Shown: piece after piece, positions 15,252 to 24,146 of the stretch
How positions within the stretch are numbered: the stretch's first letter is position 1
Layout: every line of letters begins with the position of its first letter
NCBI GenBank assembly: GCA_030428395.1
Contig: JAUIDW010000017.1
Location: forward strand, 1 to 39,838
Length of the DNA stretch: 39,838 nucleotides
Source of the DNA: a bacterium
GTDB lineage: Bacteria > Planctomycetota > UBA1135 > GCA-002686595
Direction: 5' to 3'
The notes under the pieces: model-generated
What the model was told of the DNA's origin: nothing
Databases searched by the model: none
What the model saw: only the letters and a program-made list of their open reading frames with translations
Program-made: the position numbers and the translations under genes

Positions 15252-16430
15252 CTACTCGCGCCACAGCCGCGCGAAGGGCAGCAGGCCGTCGGGGTCGGTC
15301 GGGAGCGCGGCGTCGGTGAGCCCCTCCGCCCAGGTGCGTAGCGCGTCCTGCTCCACGGGGTCGGGCAGCGCGTTGTGGCGCAGCGCGGGCAGCGCCTCGT
15401 CGCGCAGCCGCTGCCAGCGGAACCAGCCGGGCTCCGTCTCGCCCGCGGCGAGCACGGCGTTCAGGGCCAGGGCCGCGCGCACGGTCGGGTCGCGCTCGTC
15501 CTCGAGCGCGTCGAGCAGCCGGTCGATCAGCGTCGCCGAGCCCAGCTTCCAGGTGCCCTTCGCCGTGGCCAGGCGGACCGCCGGGTCGTCGTGCTCGAGC
15601 CGCCCGAGCCACGTGCGGACGGTCTCGGGGTCCAGGCTGCGCGCGAGCCGCACGCGCGCCTCGGCCACCGGGTCGGGCGCCCGCTCGAAGGCGGCCAGCC
15701 AGTCGCGCCAGGGGCGCTGCGGCCGCCGGTTGGCCAGGTCGAACACGAGCGCCCACCCGACGAAGTGGACGAGGCGGTTGTCGCGCGCGCCGTAGTCGTC
15801 CTCCGCCCGCAGGGCGAGCAGCCGCGCGAGCTCGTCGTCGGACAGCTCGACGCGCCGCAGCTCGGTCCACGGCCAGCACGCGAGCCCGTCGACGTGCCAG
15901 CGCCCGTCGACGACGACGCCGTCGGCGTAAAGGCTGGCGAGGCCCTCCTCGAACCAGAGCGGCAGCTGCGGGTCGAGCTCGGCCAGGCGCACGTGCACGA
16001 GCTCGTGCACGGCGGCCGAGACGTCCGCGCTGGCGAGGTAGACCTCCGCGGGGTGGCGCCCGCCCGTGTCGCCGTCGGGGCGCACGTGGAACGCGCTGAC
16101 GCGCGCGGGGCCCAGCCCGGGGGCGGGGTCGAGCGCGCCGTCGGAGGCGACGTCGGGGCGCAGCTCGAGCGGCGTGCCCTCCGCGTCGGTCCAGGCGTGC
16201 GCGCGCACCGCGGAGTCGAACGGCCCCAGACGCTCCGCGACCGCGCCGTGGGCGACCGAGAGCGACGCGGCCCAGGCGTCGCCGTCGAGCTCGACGCCGC
16301 GCTGGCGCAGGAGCTCCCAGCCGTCGCCCTCGCGCTCGACGCGCCAGCTCGAGCAGCCGGCCGCGAGCGCCAGCGCCGCGAGGAGGGCGGCGCCGCGGCG
16401 GGTCCTCGGACGGGGTCGTCGAAGTCGCAT
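15252..16430 (-). CDS. Exported HExxH metallopeptidase-like lipoprotein with HEAT-like C-terminus
   Basis: A 392-residue protein with a lipobox AAGC (Cys26). The segment AAVHELVHVRLAELDPQLPLW ends at FEEGLASLY and holds His142-Glu143-xx-His146, with a downstream Glu (161 or 162) in WFEEGLASL. This is the gluzincin arrangement of MA-clan peptidase families often found as DUF-type lipoproteins in Planctomycetota. From about residue 270 to 350 the pattern (HDDPAVRLATAKGTWKL, ERDPTVRAALALNAVLA) looks like two HEAT-like helical repeats. Expected location is the periplasm, on a lipid anchor. Protease activity and substrate are unproven. The promoter probably lies in the 116-bp gap shared with the divergent small gene. 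Confidence 0.72.
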   Translation of the reverse strand: MRLRRPRPRTRRGAALLAALALAAGCSSWRVEREGDGWELLRQRGVELDGDAWAASLSVAHGAVAERLGPFDSAVRAHAWTDAEGTPLELRPDVASDGALDPAPGLGPARVSAFHVRPDGDTGGRHPAEVYLASADVSAAVHELVHVRLAELDPQLPLWFEEGLASLYADGVVVDGRWHVDGLACWPWTELRRVELSDDELARLLALRAEDDYGARDNRLVHFVGWALVFDLANRRPQRPWRDWLAAFERAPDPVAEARVRLARSLDPETVRTWLGRLEHDDPAVRLATAKGTWKLGSATLIDRLLDALEDERDPTVRAALALNAVLAAGETEPGWFRWQRLRDEALPALRHNALPDPVEQDALRTWAEGLTDAALPTDPDGLLPFARLWRE

Positions 16431-16546
16431 GCCGGACCGGGCGAGCAGGGGTCCCGCCGCGCGGGCCGGGAGTGTACCTTGGCCGGCCCGCGCGCGCCGG
16501 TGGAGCCGCGCGCGACCTCGCCCCCCGACCCCTCCGGACCTCTCCG

Positions 16547-16777
16547 ATGGCCAGCTTTCGCACCGAACTCGACAAGCCGAACAACATCGTCCTCGTGATG
16601 GTCACCGAGGACGACGGCAGCGAGCACGACTACCAGTTCGACTTCGACCCGCGCTCGGGCCGCTGGGAGTTCACCGAGCGCGAGCTGCTCGAGCGCGACT
16701 TCGGCGAGGAGTGGGTCGACGACATGGAGGCGGCCGTGCAGAAGCACATCGACGAGGCGGTCGGCCGAGACGGCTGA
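16547..16777 (+). CDS. Small acidic protein of unknown function
   Basis: A 76-residue cytoplasmic protein without signal or membrane segment, strongly acidic (about 20 Asp+Glu). Predicted strands (NNIVLVMVTEDDGSEHDYQF, WEFTERELL) are followed by an acidic helix (WVDDMEAAVQKHIDEAV). It lies 7 nt before phosphopentomutase, so it is the probable first gene of that operon. Codon use matches its neighbours, which supports it being real. I do not recognise a family. The upstream region contains TGTACCTT as the only weakly AT-rich patch. Confidence 0.65.
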   Translation: MASFRTELDKPNNIVLVMVTEDDGSEHDYQFDFDPRSGRWEFTERELLERDFGEEWVDDMEAAVQKHIDEAVGRDG

Positions 16778-16784
16778 GGGTGCG

Positions 16785-17954
16785 GTGCGGCGCGTCTTCC
16801 TGATCGTCCTGGACTCCCTCGGCGTCGGCGAGCTCCCCGACGCGGCGGAGTTCGGCGACCAGGGCAGCCACACGCTGGACCACCTGGTCGCGGCCAGCGG
16901 CGGGCTCGAGGTGCCCCGCCTGGTCGAGCTCGGCCTGGGCTGCGTGCCCGGGGTCGAGTCGCTGCCGTGCCCCGAGCGTCCCCGCGGCGCGTACGGCCGC
17001 TGCGCCGAGCGCTCGCCGGGCAAGGACACGTCGACGGGGCACTGGGAGATGATGGGGGTGCCGCTCGACCGGCAGTTCCCCGTGTATCCCGACGGGTTCC
17101 CCGACGAGATCGTCGACGAGTTCGTCCGGCGCAGCGGCGTGCCGGGGATCCTCTGCAACGCGCCGGCCTCCGGCACCGAGGTCATCGCGCGCCTGGGCGA
17201 CGAGCACGTCGCCACCGGCCGGCCGATCGTGTACACGAGCGCCGACAGCGTGTTCCAGGTCGCCGCGCACGAGACGCACTTCGGCCTCGACCGGCTGTAC
17301 GACGTCTGCGCCGTCGCGCGCGAGATCCTCGTGCCGTACGGGGTCGGTCGCGTGATCGCGCGGCCCTTCGTGGGCGAGCCGGGCGCGTACGAGCGCACGT
17401 ACAACCGCCGCGACTACTCGCTGGACCCGCCGCGCGAGACGGTGCTCGACCAGCTCGAGGCCGCGGGCGTGCCCGTCGTGGGCGTCGGCAAGATCGAGGA
17501 CATCTTCGCCGGGCGCGGGGTCACGCGCGCGATCCACACCGAGGGCAACCGCGACGGCATGGCGCGGACCGTCGCCTGCGCGCGCGAGCTCGACGGCGGC
17601 TTCGTGTTCGTCAACCTGGTCGACTTCGACATGCTTTACGGGCACCGGCGCGACGCCGCCGGCTACGCCCGCGCGCTCGAGGAGTTCGACGTCGCCCTGG
17701 GCGAGCTCGAGCGCGAGCTGCGGCCCGGCGACCTGGTGATCCTGTCGGCCGACCACGGCAACGACCCGACCAACACCGAGACGACCGACCACACCCGCGA
17801 GTACGTCCCGGTGCTCGTCGAGGGCCCGGACGTGCGCGGCGGCGTCGACCTGGGCACCCGCGAGACGTTCGCGGACATCGGCGCCACGGTCGCGGACGCG
17901 TTCGGGCTGGAGCCGTCCGGGATCGGCCGCTCGTTCCTCCCCGAGCTGCGCTAG
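16785..17954 (+). CDS. deoB: Phosphopentomutase
   Basis: Interconverts (deoxy)ribose-1-phosphate and (deoxy)ribose-5-phosphate in nucleoside breakdown. At 389 residues it is near the length of the Bacillus-type enzymes. Motifs of the alkaline-phosphatase superfamily are intact: IVLDSLGVGELPDA with metal ligand Asp10, SPGKDTSTGHWEMMG with the phospho-accepting Thr (Thr82 by position), SADSVFQVAAHE, and LSADHGNDPTNTETTDHTRE with the second metal site. The start is GTG, with GAGGG just upstream overlapping the end of the small acidic gene. The thymidine phosphorylase gene follows after 8 nt, a classic catabolic pair. Confidence 0.96.
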   Translation: MRRVFLIVLDSLGVGELPDAAEFGDQGSHTLDHLVAASGGLEVPRLVELGLGCVPGVESLPCPERPRGAYGRCAERSPGKDTSTGHWEMMGVPLDRQFPVYPDGFPDEIVDEFVRRSGVPGILCNAPASGTEVIARLGDEHVATGRPIVYTSADSVFQVAAHETHFGLDRLYDVCAVAREILVPYGVGRVIARPFVGEPGAYERTYNRRDYSLDPPRETVLDQLEAAGVPVVGVGKIEDIFAGRGVTRAIHTEGNRDGMARTVACARELDGGFVFVNLVDFDMLYGHRRDAAGYARALEEFDVALGELERELRPGDLVILSADHGNDPTNTETTDHTREYVPVLVEGPDVRGGVDLGTRETFADIGATVADAFGLEPSGIGRSFLPELR

Positions 17955-17962
17955 GCGGTCCC

Positions 17963-19267
<1,305 letters not shown>

Positions 19268-19273
19268 CGCGCG

Positions 19274-19291
19274 CCCGGCTCCCGCGCCGGG
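19274..19291 (+). terminator. Candidate terminator after the deoB-deoA operon
   Basis: CCCGGC and GCCGGG form a 6-bp stem around TCCCGC, 6 nt past the stop. A second inverted repeat follows: GCCGGAGCG (19293-19301) with CGCTCCGGC (19325-19333), a perfect 9-bp stem. Two hairpins in series between operon and transporter gene fit termination; neither has a T-run. Confidence 0.45.
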
Positions 19292-19360
19292 TGCCGGAGC
19301 GCCAGAGGACGTGGCGGCGGGTCGCGCTCCGGCGCCCGGCGCGCGGCCGGCTGCGCGAGT

Positions 19361-19369
19361 TGCTAGGGT
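19361..19369 (+). promoter_or_regulatory. Candidate extended -10 promoter for the nucleoside transporter
   Basis: TGCTAGGGT fits the extended TG-N-TAnnnT form and lies 42 nt before the ATG. No -35 box is evident. Confidence 0.35.
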
Positions 19370-19410
19370 CTGCCCGCCGGGTCGCGGACGCGCCCCGGAC
19401 CCCCGCACCC

Positions 19411-20664
19411 ATGGACGTCCTGCGCGCGGCCCTCGGGCTGGTCTTCTTCTTCGGGGTCTCGTGGCTGCTCTCGAGCCACCGGCGCCGCTTCCCGTGGCGC
19501 GTCGTCGGGTTCGGCCTGGTGCTGCAGCTCGCGCTGGCCGGCCTGATCCTGGGGACGAGCTCGGGGCGCGCGCTGTTCCAGGGCGCGGCCGACTTCGCCG
19601 CCAAGCTGATCAGCATGGGCGTCCCGGGCACCAAGCTCGTGTTCGGGGACGTCGGCGACCCGGAGGGCCGCCTGGGGTTCATCTTCGCCTTCGCCGGGTC
19701 GGGCCTCGCCGCGATCATCTTCTTCTCGGCCCTGATGGCGATCCTGTACCACCTCGGCGTGATGCAGGTGGTCATCTGGCTGCTCGCCAAGGTGATGTCG
19801 GCGACGCTGGGCGTGTCGGGCGCGGAGTCCATGGCGATGGCCGCCAACGTGTTCGTCGGGCAGACCGAGGCGCCCCTGGTCATCCGGCCGTACCTGGCGA
19901 AGCTGACGCGCTCCGAGCTGAACGCGCTGATGACCGGCGGCTTCGCGACGATCGCCGGGTCGGTGCTGGCGGTCTACATCGGGTTCCTGGGCGAGGAGTA
20001 CGGCCCGCACCTGCTGACCGCGTCGGTCATGTCGGCGCCGGCGGCGTTCCTGGTGGCGAAGATCATGCAGCCGGAGACCGAGGAGTCGGTGACCGGCGGA
20101 CGCGTCGAGCTGCGCATCGAGCGCACCTCCCACAACCTGATCGAGGCGGCCGCGACTGGCACGCAGGACGGGCTGAAGCTGTGGCTGAACGTGATCGCGA
20201 TGCTGATCGCGTTCGCGGCGCTGATCCAGCTCGTGGACTGGCCGCTGAACGCGCTGGGCGACGCGCTCTCGGTCGAGGGCGGCCTGTCGCTGTCGCGCCT
20301 GTTCGGCTGGGTGTTCGCGCCGGTCGCCTTCGCCATGGGCGTCGAGGGCTGGCACGACTGCCAGCTGTTCGGGTCGCTGCTGGGCCTCAAGCTGGCGGCC
20401 AACGAGTTCATCGCCTTCAGCGAGCTCCAGACGATGCTGCCCGGCGCCGAGGGGGCGGCCTTCGAGAGCGCGCGCTCGGCCAAGATGGCCGCCTACGCGC
20501 TGTGCGGCTTCGCCAACTTCGCCTCGGTCGGCATCCAGATCGGCGGGATCTCCTCCCTGGAGCCCTCGCGCAAGACGCACCTCTCCGAGCTCGCCCTGCG
20601 CGCGATGCTCGGCGGCGCCTTCGCGTCCTGGATGACGGCGACCGTCGCCGGGCTGTTCCTGTAG
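19411..20664 (+). CDS. nupC: Concentrative nucleoside transporter (CNT/NupC family)
   Basis: Cation-coupled nucleoside import, 417 residues, with about 8-10 membrane segments. Family features include LGFIFAFAGSGLAAIIFFSA, LGVSGAESMAMAANVFVGQTEAPL (the GAES and QTEAP substrate/ion motif) and NALMTGGFATIAGSVLA. Near the end are NEFIAFSEL, and YALCGFANFASVGIQIGG, which is the second half of the transport site. It lies immediately after the deoB-deoA genes with its own apparent promoter, so it supplies their substrates. Which nucleosides are carried is not readable from sequence alone. Confidence 0.95.
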   Translation: MDVLRAALGLVFFFGVSWLLSSHRRRFPWRVVGFGLVLQLALAGLILGTSSGRALFQGAADFAAKLISMGVPGTKLVFGDVGDPEGRLGFIFAFAGSGLAAIIFFSALMAILYHLGVMQVVIWLLAKVMSATLGVSGAESMAMAANVFVGQTEAPLVIRPYLAKLTRSELNALMTGGFATIAGSVLAVYIGFLGEEYGPHLLTASVMSAPAAFLVAKIMQPETEESVTGGRVELRIERTSHNLIEAAATGTQDGLKLWLNVIAMLIAFAALIQLVDWPLNALGDALSVEGGLSLSRLFGWVFAPVAFAMGVEGWHDCQLFGSLLGLKLAANEFIAFSELQTMLPGAEGAAFESARSAKMAAYALCGFANFASVGIQIGGISSLEPSRKTHLSELALRAMLGGAFASWMTATVAGLFL

Positions 20665-20666
20665 AC

Positions 20667-20693
20667 CCAAGTCCTTGCCCCGCAGGGGCTTGG
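20667..20693 (+). terminator. Candidate terminator after the nucleoside transporter
   Basis: CCAAGTCC pairs with GGGCTTGG (8 bp, one G-U) with an 11-nt loop, starting 2 nt after the stop. There is no T-run. Confidence 0.5.
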
Positions 20694-20719
20694 ATGTGCT
20701 GGCGGCCCCCGGGCAGGAA

Positions 20720-20737
20720 TGCTCGTTGAAACGAACA
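20720..20737. promoter_or_regulatory. Imperfect palindrome, candidate MarR operator
   Basis: TGCTCGT and ACGAACA flank a TGAA centre: an 18-bp palindrome with one arm mismatch. It lies 23 nt before the marR ATG, in a locally less GC-rich patch. Size and placement suit autoregulation by the MarR dimer encoded just downstream. Confidence 0.5.
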
Positions 20738-20760
20738 TCGTGTGGACGAGGAATGCCGCC

Positions 20761-21213
20761 ATGCCCGACGACCTCTGGCAGAACCCGCCGCGCTCGGCCG
20801 CGCTCGACGCCTTCGTCGCGATCCTGAAGGCCAACCGGCGCGTGCACGAGGACTTCGTCGAGCTGTTCCGGGCCCACGACCTGAACGAGCCCAAGTACGA
20901 CGTGCTGCGCACGCTCCGCAACGCCGGCCCGGAGGGGCTGCCCTGCGGGCGGATCGGCGCGCGCCTCTACACGCGCGTGCCCGACGTCACGCGGCTGGTG
21001 GACGGGCTCGAGCGCGCCGGCCTCGTCTCCCGCCGGCGCGGCGACTCCGACCGCCGCGTCGTCCGCGTGACCGTGACGCCGAAGGGCCTGCGCCTGCTCC
21101 GGCGGCTCGACCAGCCCGTGATGGACGTCCACGCGCGCCAGTTCCCGGGCTGGACGGACCGCGAGCTGTCGCGGCTCGCCGCGGACCTCGAGCGAATCGC
21201 CGCGCAAACCTGA
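20761..21213 (+). CDS. MarR family transcriptional regulator
   Basis: A 150-residue winged-helix repressor or redox/ligand sensor. The DNA-binding core is EPKYDVLRTLRNAGPEGLPCG, then RIGARLYTRVPDVTRLVDGL (recognition helix) and ERAGLVSRRRGDSDRRVVRV, the MarR wing with its DxR motif. The ATG at 20761 is chosen because GAGGA stands 8 nt upstream; an upstream ATG at 20719 would lie over the palindrome and lacks a ribosome site. Its only cysteine in the core (Cys in GLPCG) leaves thiol sensing possible but unproven. DoxX follows on the same strand and is the likely target. Confidence 0.88.
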   Translation: MPDDLWQNPPRSAALDAFVAILKANRRVHEDFVELFRAHDLNEPKYDVLRTLRNAGPEGLPCGRIGARLYTRVPDVTRLVDGLERAGLVSRRRGDSDRRVVRVTVTPKGLRLLRRLDQPVMDVHARQFPGWTDRELSRLAADLERIAAQT

Positions 21214-21225
21214 CCGACTCCCGGG

Positions 21226-21246
21226 CGCGCGCCCCTCCGGCGCGCG
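21226..21246 (+). terminator. Hairpin between marR and doxX
   Basis: CGCGCGCC and GGCGCGCG form an 8-bp stem around CCTCC, 12 nt past the marR stop. It may attenuate or separate marR from doxX; with no T-run, its effect is uncertain. Confidence 0.35.
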
Positions 21247-21286
21247 GCCCGACCCACGACCCGAACCCCCTCACCGCGAGGCTTCC

Positions 21287-21700
21287 ATGAAAGACCGCAA
21301 CGCTCGCCACGACGTGGCCACCCTGCTCCTGCGCCTGATGCTTGGCGCCGTCTTCGCCTACCACGGCGCCGGCAAGCTCTTCGGCCTGTTCGGCGGCGGC
21401 GGCCTCGAGGCCACCGCCGGCTACATGGAGAGCATCGGCCTGCCGAACGGCACGGTCATGGCCGTGCTCGCCGGCGGGGCGGAGTTCTTCGGGGGCCTCG
21501 CCCTCGTGCTCGGCGTCGCCGTGCCCCTCGCCGCCGTGCCGCTCGTGATCACGATGCTCGTCGCGAGCTTCATGGCCCACTCCGGGTTCGGCGCCCAGAG
21601 CGGCGGCATGGAGTACCCGCTGACGCTCGCCGTCGCGACCGCCGCGCTCGGGCTGCTCGGCGGCGGCCGCTTCGCCCTGACGGGCGGCAAGCGGCGGTGA
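21287..21700 (+). CDS. DoxX family membrane protein
   Basis: A 137-residue protein with four membrane segments, the size of the DoxX family. The typical start VATLLLRLMLGAVFAYHGAGKLFGLFGGGGLEA is followed by LAGGAEFFGGLALVLGV, where the conserved E and GG lie. The biochemical role of DoxX proteins is poorly defined; links to quinone or thiol redox stress are known for some. MarR-DoxX pairs are common, so a stress-induced function is inferred. Its GTGA stop overlaps a GTG that could begin the purine phosphorylase frame, but that start is not favoured. Confidence 0.88.
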   Translation: MKDRNARHDVATLLLRLMLGAVFAYHGAGKLFGLFGGGGLEATAGYMESIGLPNGTVMAVLAGGAEFFGGLALVLGVAVPLAAVPLVITMLVASFMAHSGFGAQSGGMEYPLTLAVATAALGLLGGGRFALTGGKRR

Positions 21701-21753
21701 GCGCCGGTCCCCCGCGGTTGACGCGGCCGCCCGCGCGCGCCAAGGTTCCGCGC

Positions 21754-22557
21754 ATGACGGCGCTGGAGCGGCTGCGCGGCTCGCTGCGCGCGTCGGGCCT
21801 GGACGGGGGCGAGCTGCTGTTCGTCCTCGGCTCGGGCCTCGGCGTGTTCGCCGAGCGCCTCGAGGACGCGCGCGCGGTGCCGTTCGCCGAGCTCGACGGC
21901 ATGCCGCGCAGCGCCGTGCCCGGCCACGCGGGCCGCTTCGTCAGCGGCCGCGTCCGCGGCGTGCCCGTCGTCGTGCAGCAGGGCCGCGTGCACCTCTACG
22001 AGGGCTGGTCGCCCGAGGAGGTGACGCGCGCGGTGCGCGCCCTCGCGGGCCTGGGCTGCGGCGCCGTGGTGCTGACGAACGCGGCCGGCGGCGCCCGCGC
22101 CGACTGGCCCGCCGGGACGCTGATGCGGCTGCGCGACCACCTGAACCTGCAGGGGCGCGGGCCGCTCGCGCCGGGCGAGGCCGGCTACGGCAGCCCCTAC
22201 GACCCGGAGCTCGGGGCGGCGCTCGACGAGGCCGCGGCCGCGGCCGGCGTGCCGCTCGAGCAGGGGGTCTACGCGGGCCTCCTGGGCCCGTCCTACGAGA
22301 CCCCGGCCGAGGTCCGCGCCCTGCGCGCGATGGGCGCCGACGCCATCGGCATGAGCACGGTGGCCGAGGCCGTCGCGGCGCGCGCCGCCGGCGCCCGCGT
22401 GGCGGCCGTCTCGCTCGTGACGAACCCCGGCGCGGGCATCGGCGGCACGCCGCTGTCCCACGCGGAGGTCGTCGAGGCGGGGCGCGAGGCCGCGGACCGC
22501 TTCTGCCGCCTGCTCGAGGCCGCGGTCGAGCCCCTGCGCGCGCGCCTGCGCTCCTGA
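21754..22557 (+). CDS. punA: Purine nucleoside phosphorylase (trimeric PNP, type I)
   Basis: Phosphorolysis of purine (deoxy)ribonucleosides to the base and (deoxy)ribose-1-phosphate. The 267 residues match the trimeric class. Present are LGSGLG (26-31, phosphate loop), VPGHAGRF, VVQQGRVHLYEGW (the GRxHxYEG signature), TNAAGG, LLGPSYETPAEVRALRAMGADAIGMSTV, and SLVTNPGAG in place of the usual TNxAAG base-binding strand. The ATG at 21754 is preferred; extending to GTG 21697 adds 19 low-complexity residues. With the pyrimidine phosphorylase and DeoB it covers both nucleoside classes. Confidence 0.93.
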   Translation: MTALERLRGSLRASGLDGGELLFVLGSGLGVFAERLEDARAVPFAELDGMPRSAVPGHAGRFVSGRVRGVPVVVQQGRVHLYEGWSPEEVTRAVRALAGLGCGAVVLTNAAGGARADWPAGTLMRLRDHLNLQGRGPLAPGEAGYGSPYDPELGAALDEAAAAAGVPLEQGVYAGLLGPSYETPAEVRALRAMGADAIGMSTVAEAVAARAAGARVAAVSLVTNPGAGIGGTPLSHAEVVEAGREAADRFCRLLEAAVEPLRARLRS

Positions 22558-22562
22558 CGTAC

Positions 22563-22578
22563 GTCCCGCGCGCGGGAC
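22563..22578 (+). terminator. Candidate terminator after the purine phosphorylase gene
   Basis: A perfect 16-bp palindrome, GTCCCGCGCGCGGGAC, begins 6 nt after the stop. It can fold as a 6-bp stem with a CGCG loop; no T-run follows. Confidence 0.45.
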
Positions 22579-22659
22579 CCGCTCACCCGGCGTCGGGCAG
22601 CGTCCCGCGGCGCCTCCCCCGGGCTCTCATCGGCCCGGGCCCCGCCGCCCGCGAACCGC

Positions 22660-22665
22660 TATCCT
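22660..22665 (+). promoter_or_regulatory. Candidate -10 element for the RND operon
   Basis: TATCCT stands 85 nt before the adaptor ATG in an otherwise GC-rich gap. No -35 box is seen. Confidence 0.3.
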
Positions 22666-22749
22666 CTTCGCCCCCCCACGGCGCCGCACGTCCGCGGCGC
22701 AGCCCCCATCCCGGTCTCGTTCCCGGGCCCAGCTCCACGGCAGGTCCCC

Positions 22750-24144
22750 ATGCTCTCGCTCCCGGCCGTCCGCTCCGCGGCGGCCCTCGCACCGTTCCTC
22801 GCGCTGGTCGTCGCCTGCTCGCGCACCGACGCCCAGGCGCCGCCGCCGCCGGGTCCCCCGGTCGTCGAGGTCGCGCAACCGCTCGTCCAGCAGATCGTCG
22901 AGTGGGACCGGTACACCGGCCGGCTCGAGCCCGTCGAGGAGGTCGAGATCCGCGCGCGGGTCTCCGGCTACCTGCAGTCGCTGCACTTCGCCGAGGGCCA
23001 GCACGTGAAGCGCGGCGACCTGCTGGCGGTCGTCGACCCGCGCCCGTTCGAGGCGGAGGTCGCCCGCTCGCAGGCGCTGCTGACGGAGGCGCGCGCGCGC
23101 CGCGAGCAGTCCGTCGCCCGCCTGGCGCAGGCCGAGGCGGAGCGGGCCCAGGCGAACTCGGCGCGCGGGCTCGCGGCGAGCCGTCTGGAGAACGCGCGCG
23201 AGGCCCAGCAGAACAACGCGATCGCGCGCGAGGAGTTCGCCATCCGCGAGGAGCGCCTGGCGCAGACCGAGGCCGCCCTGGAGGCCGCCAACGCCCAGAT
23301 CGCCGCGGCGACGGCCGACATCGCCTCGTCCGAGGCGGCCATCGAGGTCGCGCGGGCCGCGCTGCGCCAGGCCCGCCTCGACCTCGACTACACGCGCGTC
23401 ACGGCGCCGATCGACGGCCGCATCGGCGAGCGGCTCGTCACCCGCGGCAACCTGATCGAGGGCGGCAGCGTGCTGTCGACGCTGATCACGACGATCGTGG
23501 CCCTCGACCCGATCCACGTGACCTTCAACGCCGACGAGCAGGCGTACCTGAAGTACGTGCGCCTCGCGCAGAAGGGCCAGCGGCTGAGCTCGCGCGACTC
23601 CAAGAACCCGATCTACGTGGCGCTGCTCGACGAGGAGGGCTACCCGCACCGGGGCCACATGGACTTCGTCGACAACCGGATCGACGAGGACACCAGCACG
23701 ATCCTGGCGCGCGGCATCCTGCGCAACACCGACCTGACCCTGGCGCCGGGGCTGTTCGCTACGGTGCGCCTGCCCGGCAGCGCGCGCTACGAGGCGGTGA
23801 TGGTCCCCGACGCGGCGATCAGCGCGAACCAGGACACGCGCTTCGTGCTCGTGCTGGACGAGCAGGACGCCGCCCAGGTCCGGCCGGTGAAGCTCGGCCC
23901 GCTGATCGACGGCTACCGCGTCATCCGCGAGGGGCTCACCGGCGAGGAGCGCATCGTCGTGGCCGGCCTCCAGCGCGTCCGGCCCGGCACCGTCGTGTCG
24001 CCGACCCCGATCGAGCTCGAGCTCGCCGAGCTGGAGGACGGGCTGCCGAACGACTACCAGCCGCTGCCCGAGGACGAGTGGATCACGCGCGAGCCGGACC
24101 CCGACCCCCCGGCCCCCCGGGAGCCGGAGGGAGACGACCGGTGA
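22750..24144 (+). CDS. RND efflux periplasmic adaptor (AcrA/MexA-like lipoprotein)
   Basis: Links an inner-membrane RND pump to an outer-membrane channel. The 464-residue protein has a lipoprotein signal ending in VVAC (Cys23) and a short proline-rich spacer. The first half of the lipoyl domain (VEIRARVSGYLQSLHFAEGQ, HVKRGDLLAVVDPRPFE) is followed by a long Ala/Glu/Arg-rich coiled-coil hairpin (about 95-205). Then come the second lipoyl half (YTRVTAPIDGRIGERLVTRG), a beta-barrel and a membrane-proximal domain (VRPVKLGPLIDGYRVIREGL). The C-terminal tail is acidic and proline-rich. The pump gene follows with overlapping signals. No TolC-type gene is in the window. Confidence 0.95.
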   Translation: MLSLPAVRSAAALAPFLALVVACSRTDAQAPPPPGPPVVEVAQPLVQQIVEWDRYTGRLEPVEEVEIRARVSGYLQSLHFAEGQHVKRGDLLAVVDPRPFEAEVARSQALLTEARARREQSVARLAQAEAERAQANSARGLAASRLENAREAQQNNAIAREEFAIREERLAQTEAALEAANAQIAAATADIASSEAAIEVARAALRQARLDLDYTRVTAPIDGRIGERLVTRGNLIEGGSVLSTLITTIVALDPIHVTFNADEQAYLKYVRLAQKGQRLSSRDSKNPIYVALLDEEGYPHRGHMDFVDNRIDEDTSTILARGILRNTDLTLAPGLFATVRLPGSARYEAVMVPDAAISANQDTRFVLVLDEQDAAQVRPVKLGPLIDGYRVIREGLTGEERIVVAGLQRVRPGTVVSPTPIELELAELEDGLPNDYQPLPEDEWITREPDPDPPAPREPEGDDR

Positions 24145-24146
24145 GG

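Noticed and set aside
21697-21753. Upstream GTG start for purine nucleoside phosphorylase overlapping the doxX stop
   Set aside because: It would add 19 low-complexity residues before the normal family N-terminus; ATG 21754 fits better.
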